64,000 bases of DNA from Pseudevernia furfuracea (Eukaryota > Ascomycota > Lecanoromycetes > Lecanorales > Parmeliaceae), in the NCBI GenBank assembly GCA_022315425.1, contig JAIUPT010000041.1, forward strand, positions 1,922,001 through 1,986,000, read 5' to 3'. The notes under the pieces were generated by a model. The model had not been told where the DNA came from. It saw nothing but the letters and a program-made list of their open reading frames with translations, and did no database searches. Position 1 is the stretch's first letter. Each line of letters opens with the position of its first letter. Shown in pieces: positions 9,250 through 19,807 of this stretch. A program made the position numbers and the translations under genes.

Positions 9250-10462
9250 CTACCTCTGCTCCTCCTCCTCGAAGTCCTTTCCGAAGACCGCCGCTCTTTT
9301 CCGGCCCCGTATAAACTCATATAACCACATGAGCCCTGTAGCAAGTACCAGCAGCGTCGCTGCCCATGTCATACCAATAAAAGTCTCGCCCTTGTATGCG
9401 TAAACACCTATGTCGTTGCCATGCTCGTTGATTACGTTGACCACTTTATTGATGACAATATTCGCGATGGCTGAAGCAAGGAGAAGGAAGCCAAAAGCGA
9501 GCTATAACATTAGCAACAATGTCTTTAGTCAAGTCACGGGCTTCTGAAAGGGCTTGTGGATGACATACCGACGAAAGCATAATACAGGTGATAACATGGT
9601 ATCGCCACATCGCTCTAACCCCAACCAGAGCAACAATGAGAGCAGCACCGATGGTAGCTGCTCCCATAATGTAGAGGACAAATATGACATCGGTAGCACT
9701 CTCTACTGCATGTATGCCGTCTTGAATTGCAGATGGCCAGCTCAGATCTGTAAGGTTTATGCCAGATTTGAGCTCATTCTGGATAACGGCTCCCAAATCA
9801 AAGTGAAAGAAAGAAGTTTCGTTGGAGCAGTAGGTGATGTTTTTGGACGGTTGGGAGGTAAGGTTCTGGAAAGGTGACGGAGTGAAATAGCCCTGTTGTC
9901 ATAGGAGAGTCAAAAAGAGTCATTGTATTGAGTGCCAAGCGGGAAAACATCGGACGTACCTCGCAATAGTCTAGAATGTGGGCGCTGTAGAAGTCATGGA
10001 TGTTGAGGGTTTTAGCCACGTCAGAAATGGCCTCATTGACGTCTTTTTGAATCGTGTTCTTGATGGATTTCAGGATCGACGACGAAGTCTTAGATGTATC
10101 CAAAGTCGTACGGCCGAGCATCGAAGTGTTGACCTGAATCCATATCAGTGATATGAGGAGCAAAGGCGTAATGAAGAAAGGACTTACCGTGAAGAGATCT
10201 GCATCCTCAAGATATCCGCGCTTTGAGCCACTTCAAAATTCTTGAGTCAGCATGCGTTCGAGATAAATTTCGAATCGTAAAGGCACAGTCATCTCCCTAG
10301 TCTCCCGAAATGTCTCACGACTCATGCAATATACACGGGGAAGGAATAGTCGGAAGAGTAGACTTACGCAAAGATGCAGAGCATAGAGAGAATGAAAGCC
10401 GTCAGAATAAAGATCAAGGGAACTATGGCCCATCGACGCTTAATGATATCGGAAGCGCGCAT
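9250..10462 (-). CDS. SUR7/PalI-family four-span membrane protein
   Basis: Five exons (10462-10368, 10230-10188, 10133-9960, 9892-9569, 9501-9250) sum to 888 nt, 295 residues. The N-terminus MRASDIIKRRWAIVPLIFIL gives a first membrane segment. A long extracellular loop follows, with LDTSKTSSSILKSIKNTIQK and cysteines, then three more membrane segments (VIFVLYIMGAATIGAALIVA, a second after RAMWRYHVITCI, and MTWAATLLVLATGLMWLYEF). The cytoplasmic tail is charged and ends EEEEQR. This topology matches the SUR7/PalI family, whose members organise eisosomes/cortical patches (Sur7) or act in ambient pH sensing (PalI). Which role applies cannot be told. The first intron (138 nt) ends in AAG, a less common acceptor. 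An alternative start at 10564 would add 34 residues and is less likely. Confidence 0.8.
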
Positions 10463-11456
10463 TTTGAGAGACGTATCTGCACAGCAGAAACAGTACTGAT
10501 GAGAATTTGAAGTATCTTTGAAGTCGATGGAATTAAGTGTGGAGAGGTGAGATAGCTTGGTCAAGCGAACGGTTTTGCAGGTGCAGGAAGAGGAAGATAT
10601 TGGGGGTTTCTTTGTCAGCGACGGACTTTGTTAGCAGGTGAGGCGAATGTTGATTCATTGTCCTGCCTGATGCTGCCAACAATAGATCCATTACCTTTGA
10701 TGAGTCTCAAAGGTGATACACCATAAGCTCGCACGCAAACAACGATCGCAATGTGCATCATTGTCCTCCGTGTTTGATGTCAAGCAGATTTTTGTTTCAG
10801 ATCATAAGATGTATGTTAAATCATGTGAAGATGCTTTTGGTTGGCTGTCGTCGGTTTATTAGAATTAGCCGAGCTATTTCTGTCCAGTAGGGCGCTTCGG
10901 CGACCAATAATTGGTATGAAGGGATGCCTATGGAATCTTGCACGAATTTGCCATCGGTTCCATCGTGCATTGCTAGTCCTCAAGTCCAAATGGGAGGCCC
11001 CGTTTACGATTTCGACTTGAAGCCGACGGTCACCGGAAGAACATTTCCGATTTTATGAAAGTGTCAGGCGGTGTCTAGGAACCCATACTAACTGGCAGCG
11101 CTGCCAGATAAACTCTGTGTTTGATAAGCGCTCCAGAGAGTGAATTTCTTTTCAGCAGTGTCCTTCGTCACGGTCAAAAGAGCTCACACCAGGTAGTTTG
11201 TGCCTGCTCGCTTGTACGTCCTACTTTTTAACGTTACGGAATGCAGGGGAGCTTCCACGACGCACAGAGCTTGAGAACGGAGCTTGAGAACGGAAAGGTA
11301 AGCTGAGGACGCTTGGTCGGTATATCCTGGAAGAAACAACTAACCTGGTGATCGTATGGGTGGCCGTCAGCCATTCAATAGACGCAAAGCACCAAGGATG
11401 GTCTGGAACACAGCCAGATGTGAGTCAACTGATGGGAAGAGAACTACACGTGATGG
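10463..11456. other. Intergenic, no gene seen
   Basis: No sizeable open frame on either strand. A 13-bp direct repeat (GAGCTTGAGAACGG twice) occurs at about 11267-11294. The region should hold the SUR7-like promoter and the TIM21 3' end. Confidence 0.5.
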
Positions 11457-12402
11457 TCATCTCCACTGGACACCTAGCATCTTGAAGCCCGGTTTGTTCT
11501 TTTTGGCAGTAGCATCACCACCTTCAAGATAGAGCCTAGGCTGACCTGTACGTCACTGAGTTTCTACAAATTTATGAGATCCAGAGGTGTAGAGGCCATA
11601 CCTGGCACGTCGAGCGCGAAAACTCGATAGTCCCAGTCTGGGTAGCCTGGGCCTTTCACCAAATGTAGATTCACAAGTCCAGACCGCTCTGAGCCTACGA
11701 CCTAGCCAGATGTTAGTCATTGGTCAAGGTAGAGGCTACGCGGGGACCCTTAAGGTACATTGAAGTGCATCTCAAAATGCTCGATGCCAGTTTTGTCTGT
11801 ATGTGTCTTCGACCTAGGTCCCAAAGGTAAGCGCTCAGTATGTTAAATAGAATGATTTGCTTGCTTACGCAATCGGCCTATTTCTCGACCACTTGCTTGC
11901 TGTGGGCTCTCCAAATGCTCTAATTGTTTGACCAGACCCGAGTAAATCGAGTGCACGAGGGTCTATTCTGATTCTGTCAACCGCGCGATTGAAGTGTCTA
12001 GTTTTGCTGTCTGAGGAGAAGACGTCGATGTAAAGGTAGTAGCTAACAGCAGCCTGACCTGAATTAGTCACACACAAATCGAGAGAAAAATCGCCATACA
12101 AGGCCTGCTGCTCCTGCAAGAATCAATCCAAAGTTGAACGTCTGTTGGGTTGTGCGAGCAGCTTTTTCCCCGGCTGACAATTGCCCCCATGGGACTCGAC
12201 CATCATCATTCCCAATCGTCACTTGCTTTCTGGACGATGGTTTTGTTGTTCCCGCCAGAGTATTTGATGTAGCATAGTATCTGTGAATATCGAATGGCAA
12301 GCACTGGCACCCTACAATCCTGGTTGAGAGGAGATGTTGCGGGACTCTAACAACTCCTGCTGCTGCAGAGCGGGCGCCAAAGACTATTCTGCCCTCCATC
12401 AT
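11457..12402 (-). CDS. TIM21: Mitochondrial import inner membrane translocase subunit Tim21
   Basis: Tim21 tethers the TIM23 complex to TOM and to respiratory supercomplexes in the mitochondrial inner membrane. Five exons (12402-12100, 12053-11869, 11813-11759, 11701-11602, 11545-11457) sum to 732 nt, 243 residues. The N-terminus is arginine/alanine-rich with RIVGCQCLPFDIHRYYATSN, fitting a presequence. AARTTQQTFNFGLILAGAAG runs into one membrane segment across the first splice, followed by SYYLYIDVFSSDSKTRHFNR. The intermembrane-space domain has GIEHFEMHFNVVGSERSGLV and YPDWDYRVFALDVPGQPRLY. These are characteristic Tim21 segments. It is divergent from GLO3 (292 bp between start codons). Confidence 0.94.
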
Positions 12403-12694
12403 TGACGTTCTCGTTCATGGAGAAAAGCATTGATCCTTGGCAGTGGAGAAGGAACGAGGGAACCAGGCGGAGACGGGATTTTAGACTTTGGATTATGTAA
12501 TCGAGGCCTTGGCATGTTGAGGCCACTGTCCTATATTCGAGGCCTCTTTGACCTAATGTTTCCCAAATAGCCTACTTTCAGAACAGCAAGTGTAGGAGCC
12601 TCTTTACAGGCTGTTACAGTCACCATTGCCATTGTCGTTTGCCCTCACTCCCTCCCAGTTCACCTGGGTCGAAGATACTGTACAATACGGCACC

Positions 12695-14455
12695 ATGAGC
12701 TCTGCAACTAAAGCACAATCGCAAAAGATTTTTGAGAAGCTGAAGACGAAGCCTGCGAACAAAGTACATCGTCATCACATCCCGGAGCTTCACTTAAAAA
12801 TACGAGCTAAGTGGCTGTAGGTTTGCTTCGACTGCGGTACGAAGAACCCAACGTGGTCTTCAGTACCATTCGGTATATACCTGTGCCTCGACTGCTCTTC
12901 TAATCACCGTAACCTGGGGGTCCATATTTCCTTTGTAAGGTCAACGAATCTTGATGGTACGAATTTTGCACGGATGCTCTTGAACAACAGTTGACACCAG
13001 GTTTATATAGTTTGGCAATGGGACCAGCTACGTATTATGAAGGTGGGGGGCAATGAATCCGCTACAAAATATTTCCAATCGCACGGTGGAACAGCAGCAC
13101 TTGCAAGCAAAGACCCGAAGACGAAGTACACGTCCAGTGCAGCAACGAAATATAAGGACGAATTGAAAAAAAGAGCATCCGCAGATGCTCGGGAGTATGC
13201 TGCACATCACTTTGTTGCAAGGTTGTAGCTAAGCTGTGTGCAGATATCCGGAGGAAGTTGTGGTCACGGATATCGTTGCCGCAACGCCTACAGATGGAAC
13301 GTCAAACCCCGCGGAACCAGGAGACGACTTCTTTTCATCTTGGGACAAACCTTCCATCAAACGCCCGAGCAATCCCCCGTCAAGAACGCAGACCCCGCCT
13401 GTAATTAGCCGTACAGCGTCGCCTTTTCTAAATCCTGGTGCTAATAGCAACGGCGCACCAAGATCGAAATCACCGCTTCCCGGCTCTGAGAGCGAATCAT
13501 CCCTAGCACCGTCACGCGCGGTACCTTCAGCTGTCATCCGTAAAACTACAGCAACTGGCGCCCCTCGAAAAACAAACGTTCTGGGAGCAAAGAAGACGCA
13601 GAAGCTAGGCGCAAAGAAGCTTGGAGGAGCAGAAGCCGTAGATTTTGAGGCCGCAGAGAAAAAAGCGAAAGAGGAGGCTGAACGGATAGAAAAGCTCGGT
13701 TATGACCCTGAAGCCGAGCAAGCCGCAGTTCAGAAGACAGTCAGGTCTGCCAGCATCAGTGAGAAGACTAAGATCGCGGCCCCCACCCCTGTGAACCCGG
13801 TCAAAGGCTATGGCGTGCAAAAGCATGAGCGTACAAAGAGCGAGATGGAACGTCTAGGAATGGGTATGGGTCGTCTTGGTTTTGGTCAGGTGGGAGGAAG
13901 CAAGCCAGCAGCTGCTGTACCCAAGAAGATGGGTTTTGGATCTGTGGGTGCAAGCAGAGCCGTTGAAGATGGTAAGTCGGGATTGAATATCAACCGTCGT
14001 CCTCAAATTTTAGAAAATACTCATCTTACTCTAGATGATGACGAGAAATACGCTCGGCAGAAATTCGGTACCCAGAAAGGCATCTCGTCAGATGAATTCT
14101 TCGGCCGCAATAACTTCGACCCATCCGCCCAGACTGAAGCCAAGCAGCGGCTCCAAGGGTTTGAAGGCGCCAGCTCTATTAGCAGTAATGCTTATTTCGG
14201 GCGACCCGAGGATGACATCCCGCAGGCAGACGAATATGGTAATTACGGGGATTTAGAGGGCGCCGCGAGGGACTTCGTCCGGAAATTCGGGGTCACCGCC
14301 GGCGATGACCTGGAAAACCTTACGAACGTGTTGGGAGAGGGCGCTACTAAACTGCAAGGTGAGTGCATTATCTCAAATCAATCCTTCGTTCTTCGCGCTG
14401 TTACTGACTTTATACCAACTCTATAGGTGCTATAAGGAGCTATTTGAACAGTTAG
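12695..14455 (+). CDS. GLO3: ADP-ribosylation factor GTPase-activating protein Glo3
   Basis: ArfGAP2/3-type protein that stimulates GTP hydrolysis by Arf1 on COPI vesicles in Golgi-to-ER traffic. Five exons (12695-12763, 12821-12956, 13011-13194, 13244-14358, 14427-14455) give 510 residues. The ArfGAP zinc finger is C25-x2-C28-x16-C45-x2-C48 with arginine finger R53 (CLDCSSNHRNLGVHISFVRS). After the GAP domain comes a long polar linker, with GLNINRRPQI and the repeated Glo3 motif (ISSDEFFGRNNFDP, SISSNAYFGRPEDD). The C-terminal amphipathic part reads GAIRSYLNS after the last intron. The start at 12695 lies in a good context (CACCATGAG); an in-frame ATG at 12626 is less likely. Introns are 54-68 nt, close to the fungal norm. 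Confidence 0.95.
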
Positions 14456-14948
14456 GTTGTGTGCATTTGTTACCCTTATCCCGGAAGGAAGCGCGTAATA
14501 CTGTGCAAGAATTATTCGGGGCTCATGGAGCATCTACAGCATTCTTGGCGTGCGAAGCGTCATGAAAGCACTAGAAACTGATCATTCTTCATGATCCTAG
14601 TTGGCTTAGATTGAGTCTTACGAAAAGAATAGACAGGTTGATAAAGCTGGAAGGTTTTCTGTATCTGACATGCTGGTTAGCGCTGTCTTCCTCGCTGGTA
14701 CCTTCTCCGCAGCATCCTGTGTATGGTGGACCTGGTCGACGGTTTTTTCTTTGGTTTGCTGAGTATCTTACTTGTGCTCACATTCAATGGATAGGAACCG
14801 CTGTGGGGATCCGGCGTGCCTAAACTCCATAGTCTCGTTACGCTGAGCCCATCTAATGTGATGCGCAGCGTATCAATCCTGCATACCCATATTCCCTTTT
14901 CAAGTGCAATTTTCTTCGAATCTCAATCCATTGGGTCGCCTTCTCAAA
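14456..14948. other. Intergenic, no gene seen
   Basis: Only short frames. Contains the GLO3 3' end and DNA upstream of the broken secreted-protein gene. Confidence 0.45.
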
Positions 14949-15591
14949 ATGTCATTTTCCTTCTCTCGACCTAAAAACACCACCTACCCTCTCCTTGTCA
15001 TCCTCTGCATGCAGCTTACAACAGCAAGCGCCATTAATTCCCTGCTCAATCCCTCTACCACGCTGATGACCCTGAACTCGACTAACAACGCCTGGCACTG
15101 CACCGCAGACACTGACTGGACCGAAGACAACATTGGCTTCAAAGCCTCGGACTGCGCAAAATCAATCCAACAATTTAAGAGATTGGCGGACGTCAGCCCC
15201 TGCGAAATCAACCACTGGTACGCCAATGGCTCGGGGCCTGGACCAAGCGATGCATATCCGTAACAGTACACACCGGAAAAATACCCCAATTGTTCGTTCC
15301 GCACTAAATTGTACAATCACCATCTCTTTCCTCGCAGATGTGGGCGATATAACCGGGAAGCCAGCTGGCGCACACAGGCTTTATGCACAAGCGACATGGT
15401 AAGACATCTACGAGGCGGCAGAGACGCTGTTTGAAGAGTGCCAGGTTATAAGAAGCAAGGTCGTGAGAGTACGGGTTCTAGGAATCGACCTGACCGTTTT
15501 CATCCAGGCGACTGAGAGTTCGATAGATGAGCGGGTAAGATCGTGCGATGAGATGTCGCAGACTGTTATTGGGGTGCACGGGAATGTATAG
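14949..15591 (+). pseudogene. Broken small secreted protein gene
   Basis: The frame from ATG 14949 starts with a signal-peptide-like segment (YPLLVILCMQLTTASA, probable cleavage before INSLL). A cysteine-containing mature part follows (NAWHCTADTDWTEDN, ASDCAKSI, SPCEINHWYANGSG). It is interrupted by TAA at 15261. Downstream, another frame continues as plausible protein, NCTITISFLADVGDITGKPA to LYAQATW, hits TAA at 15400, and resumes in the same frame as DIYEAAETLFEECQVIRSK to the stop at 15591. So reading the whole protein needs one frame change and passage of two TAA codons, both one C-to-T change from CAA. A rescue by two introns (donors GTAACA at 15259 and GTAAGA at 15399) is conceivable, but the first would remove the NCTITISF segment. 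I favour a decayed gene. The family is not named; the layout resembles small cysteine-containing secreted proteins of ascomycetes. Confidence 0.6.
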
Positions 15592-15682
15592 AACAAGGTG
15601 TGAGGCTTCTGAAAGAAACGGCAGTTTAAGATTGTAGAAGGGTGTAAGAAAGAACTAAACTACATTATCGAGAACCCGCTTA

Positions 15683-17523
15683 TCAGATTATTTCCACCGT
15701 CGTCGTGATTCTGACAACGTTCTTCAGAGCCGGCGCAGAACCCTTCGCATGAAGTACCATCTCAACCGCTGGGTCACTTCTGTTCGCGCTCTCAATGTCT
15801 GAGGTAGACCTGGCATTGCGCATCCCTTCATCGGCAGACGACGATACCGAGCCTGGCCACTTGGTATCAAACCGTAGTCTTGAACGGCGACCAGAAATTC
15901 TGGAATGCTCGCAGCGACTACAGTACTCATCGTGGGAACTGCAGTGATGGCCACGGACCATCAAGTTGTAAATTGGGCGCATGGTCGGCAGGCTAGCGCT
16001 GATAATGCCAATACAATTCTCTGCCGCCGCCCATATAGCAGGTTCGGTATCAGCCCCTAGGGATGACTTTAGCCTTTCAGATCATGTAAATGGGACTGTG
16101 GCTTACAAGTTGCATCTGGGAGAGACAAGCCGTTCAACACCGTAACGCGGTAGATGCTACACGCGCAGACGCTGAACGAGTCCTGTCAGTAGGTACTATT
16201 ACCTCCAATGCACACTGTGCTAGAAGCGGTGACTCACAAGCCGCTAAGGAGGAAGATGCCAACCAACTGAATCTTCCACTTCCGTTGCATATGAAGATTC
16301 CAAATTATGGGAAGTGGCATGAAAACGGTAGCGAAATCCGCGGTCACGTTGAACACCCCAAAAATTATCGCTACTAACCCAGCATTTAGACAAGAGCCAG
16401 GAAGTTCCACATTCCACTGACAAAGAATTCGGAGTCAGCATTGCCTACTCAAGAAGGACCTCCAAGCCATGAGACAACACTGAGGAGCAACCACTCCTCA
16501 GAATGTGGTCGGTTGAGGACTTTTCGACTCTTAAAATACGTACCTACACCATCAGGGAGTCAATTATTTCTCTTCAAAGATGGATTCTTGAATCTGAAGC
16601 TCGTAGTCATCATTGAAAGGGAAGAAATAAATCAAAAAGAGTGCTTACTATTCTGTTGATAGGGTGACATTGAAAAATCGAGACAAGGACTTCAGCTACA
16701 CTGTAGCAGAGAATGAATCCTGCGAGTACCCAGAGCCAAATTGTGAAACGCTTCGAGGATCCGAAAAGTCGGTGATACACTAGGGAGAGATTCCGGAGTC
16801 AGCATTCCTTTTCCAACATAGAAGTCGGAATTATGTGGCTCTAGGGAACAAAACGGAGGGTCTCGCTCAAAAACGTGTCTCCTCAGCCGCATTGAGGTAC
16901 CGTTTAGGAAGCAGCCACCCGAAAATACGTACGGATAAGGGCAGAGAATTTGAACGAGGCCGCGCCGACGCTGTACAACACCTCAACGGTGATGATGCAC
17001 TAACCAGAATTTGGTCAGTTGGATTTTCAAGAAAGTGATACTGGCGTGACTGGGTTCACCATTTGCTTTGTTGATCAAGAGTCAGGGGAAGAGAAAATAT
17101 GCCGCTGTGACTCACCTTAGCATACGTAGCAGGATCAACGAGTAGGATGACATGCTTTCCTGCGCCGATGTGTACCGCTGTGTGTCGGTGAAGGTTGTCA
17201 GAATGACTCTACAAGGGGACAAGCTATGCATGGACCTCACCATACGAGCCTGCAATAATCTGGCCTGTAGCGAAGAGCTAGATCACAAACACGAGTCAGT
17301 ATTTTTTAGACCAGTGTAACCTGTTTCTCACCAACGCAAGAGAAATGGCCAGATCATCGGCCTGCAAAGAAGCTCTGCTTGTGCGTCGAGCCACGAAACG
17401 CAGTACCACAGCGATACAAGCTAGAGATAAACATGCTACATATGCTGCGATGATGTTCGGGGCTCGATTTTGACGAATGTGCTGAAGCTCGTACTGGATC
17501 TCTGTGGGCGACAATTGCGCCAT
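15683..17523 (-). CDS. Pth11-like receptor (fungal rhodopsin-like integral membrane protein)
   Basis: A seven-span receptor-like protein encoded in about seven to eight short exons. Exon 1 starts MAQLSPTEIQYELQHI and holds the first span plus RFVARRTSRASLQADDLAIS, the basic loop and DD motif of the family. Later exons read GAGKHVILLVDPATYAK (about 17120), VEVLYSVGAASFKFSALI (about 16960), YHRLFGSSKRFTIWLWVLAG (about 16780), VLVSIFQCHPINRI (the conserved CxP segment, about 16670), NVTADFATVFMPLPIIWNLH (about 16340) and LGADTEPAIWAAAENCIGII (about 16040). The last is the family's TxxxWxxxExxxGII-like seventh span. A cytoplasmic tail of about 100 residues, rich in serine, arginine and cysteine, ends TTVEII. 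Pth11 in Magnaporthe is a surface-sensing receptor; here the ligand is unknown. Exon edges are approximate. Tail to tail with the broken secreted-protein gene. Confidence 0.82.
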
Positions 17524-18909
17524 TTGGAAGCGCAGCCGCGTGATTGGGGAAATTTTGTAAAGCACAGAAGGGTTGGCTGGATCGCTAATCACTCATAAAG
17601 CGCGGTATACGGAGGTACCTTGACGACCAGTAGCACGAGTGTTCGGCATATGTGAGGAAATGTTCTTGAGGAACCAAGGGTCTTTTCTACGAAAGGGAAA
17701 TGCTCCGAAGAAAGGAACATGTAATCGTAGCAGAATACTTTCGTCGAAGGAGCTATATGTTTCACCCTTTTCTTTTCCATCTAGTCACAGGCTCATAGCC
17801 CATCAAGACCAATAGGCGTGAATCTAACTAGATCGTTAAACTTAGAGTCTAGAGAGATCGAAGCGCGGTGCGTTCTTAGGACGAATTTTGATTGGTGCGC
17901 AAGCGCAATTCCTTGTAGAACAGGAAAAAACAAGAGACGTGAACCGCAATCGACACAAATTTCTTCATGTTTTGATCACTATGTAGGAAGGATCCAAAAA
18001 GATTGAACCCAGCCAATGGAGAGATTTTGCGACGCGACAATAAATGCTCAACCCTGTTCAAGTATTAGGGAAGCATTGCGAGTAGAGAAGGCTGATAGGT
18101 CAATCAGTCAACATGACTGCTATCCGTCAGAAAAGCAAGACTGCCGAGTGCAAATTGAGACGCAATAATTCAGAACAGAGGCTGCACGGCTGCATTAAGC
18201 TTCGGTTGCACTATCACCTGCGGGATCACGATATGCAACTATACAGGATGTCATCTGGAGTTAGTGGTGTGGTCGTGGAAGATCTCTGCAACCGGGCGCC
18301 CCTGAAACAGCCATCATTAAAGTTGAAATTGGCAAGTGACTCAACAGTTCGCTCACTGCTCACTGCTCCATGGCTACCTTATACAGATTCACCCGTTTTT
18401 GAGATTCATGCCCTAAAGATTCATTGATTTGTAGAGTTCATCCCTCAGGAGAGTCACCTGTTTCTGGATTTCACCCCCAAAGATTCACCTCTTCGCAGAC
18501 TTCATCCTCCCATTTTAGCTGCGGGAACCATCTGTTCCCGCGTTCGCCAATGGTTTTGAAATCAACTGTATTTGGGCGCTTATCATAGCCTGGAGCGCAG
18601 GTTGGCGAACAATATAGACGGACAAGCCTGAAGAAGCGAATGTAACCCAGTCGTGGAACAAAAAGATTCCTGTGGGCCAGTCTCTCGAAAGCTTGACTGC
18701 GTGCGGTAGGTTTAATTTAGGCACGAAAAAAGGATGGCACTCGCGTCTGATTCGTATAGCAAAGGGCAGCGGGTTTCCTTGAGTGCATGCCGTCAGATTG
18801 GCTTCTGACGAGGTCAAGATATGGGAGGTGGCCGTCATGCAATAAGGCACACTGCTCCTTAGAGGCTGGATACTATTGGCAGTTTAATTGCTGATATCGG
18901 GTCCGTTTC
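17524..18909. other. Intergenic, no gene supported
   Basis: Several short open frames without family character. Holds the 16-bp repeat array at 18385-18510. Confidence 0.45.
18385..18510. repeat. Degenerate 16-bp tandem array, eight copies
   Basis: Units begin near 18385, 18401, 18417, 18433, 18449, 18466, 18481 and 18496. Each carries a core like AGATTCA(C/T)C (variants AGAGTTCATC, AGAGTCACC, GATTTCACC, AGACTTCATC) followed by a variable pyrimidine-rich half. Spacing is 15-17 bp throughout. Confidence 0.75.
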
Positions 18910-19605
18910 TCATGAAAGCGCTGAAAGAACACCCCTTGCTTCCGCAGGATCAGAGTAGTCAGCCACGATGGCCGCAATCAAAGCAGAGTCAAGCTTGGGA
19001 AATTCCGATTCCAGTTGTGCCTGGAGTGCTGGTTCCTCGAATGTGATACTAGAGGCAGGTGGTGTTGGCGAGGATGGGCATCGTATGTAGTCTGCAAGAC
19101 TTCGTGACTCGAGCGGAGTTGAATCTTGTCTATAGTCATCCTGTAGTGCATATCTTCCGCCCCGTCCGCTAGAGCCTCCGCCTCTTGAATGAAATTGTGG
19201 CAGCCCACGTTCATTACTGTAGACCTCAGAGCTGACACAGGGTGGAGAAGGATGAGCACAGATGCCAGAGGCTACGGACAGTTGAGAGGGCGCTGCAAGC
19301 GATTGAACTCGACCGACCTGACCATTGTTGAGGCGGACCTTAATCCCCCGGGGATGGTCGGCACGGGTCAGTATCTATAAATTTTACGAGTCAGCAACTT
19401 TTTTTTTGAGGCGAAGCCGAGCAATGAAGCAGCTCGAAAGGGTGTCAGGAGCCTTTTGCTCCTGTAAAAAGTCTTCCTGTCCGGAATTGGCAAAATTTAC
19501 CTCGGAAATTGATCCGCTTGTGAGTTTGCCAGAGCGCTGATCGGCCTTCAGTACTATATTCACACCCACGCCAGGCCGCAGTTGTGACATCTTGGGAACA
19601 GTCAT
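18910..19605 (-). CDS. YwbE-family (DUF2196) protein with C-terminal CUE-like domain
   Basis: Two exons (19605-19501 and 19374-18910; intron 126 nt) give 189 residues. Residues about 6-65 match the small YwbE/DUF2196 family: LRPGVGVNIVLKADQRSGKL, then across the splice ILTRADHPRGIKVRLNNGQVGRV. YwbE is known mainly as a stand-alone bacterial protein of about 60 residues with no firm function. The middle is low complexity with an RGG-like stretch (FHSRGGGSSGRGGRY). Residues about 150-189 (LQAQLESEFPKLDSALIAAI, then VADYSDPAEARGVLSALS) resemble a CUE/UBA-like three-helix ubiquitin-binding domain. The RNA or ubiquitin role is inferred only from these parts. An alternative start is the ATG at 19590. 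Divergent from CDC73 with 202 bp between start codons. Confidence 0.78.
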
Positions 19606-19807
19606 GATGGGAGCAAGTCGCGGCCCCTGTGAATTGTGAATGTTTCTACATTTGTTGTCACGAAAAAAAGTACAGTCGGCTAGACTCTTTCGGGCCTGCC
19701 TCGGCTGCATCAACATAGGCGACGCCTACTCTGAAGCTCAACACCCTCAGAGCACCCATCACTGAGCGTTGAACTATCGCTTGGCGGCCAGAGTACAGCT
19801 TCTCAAA

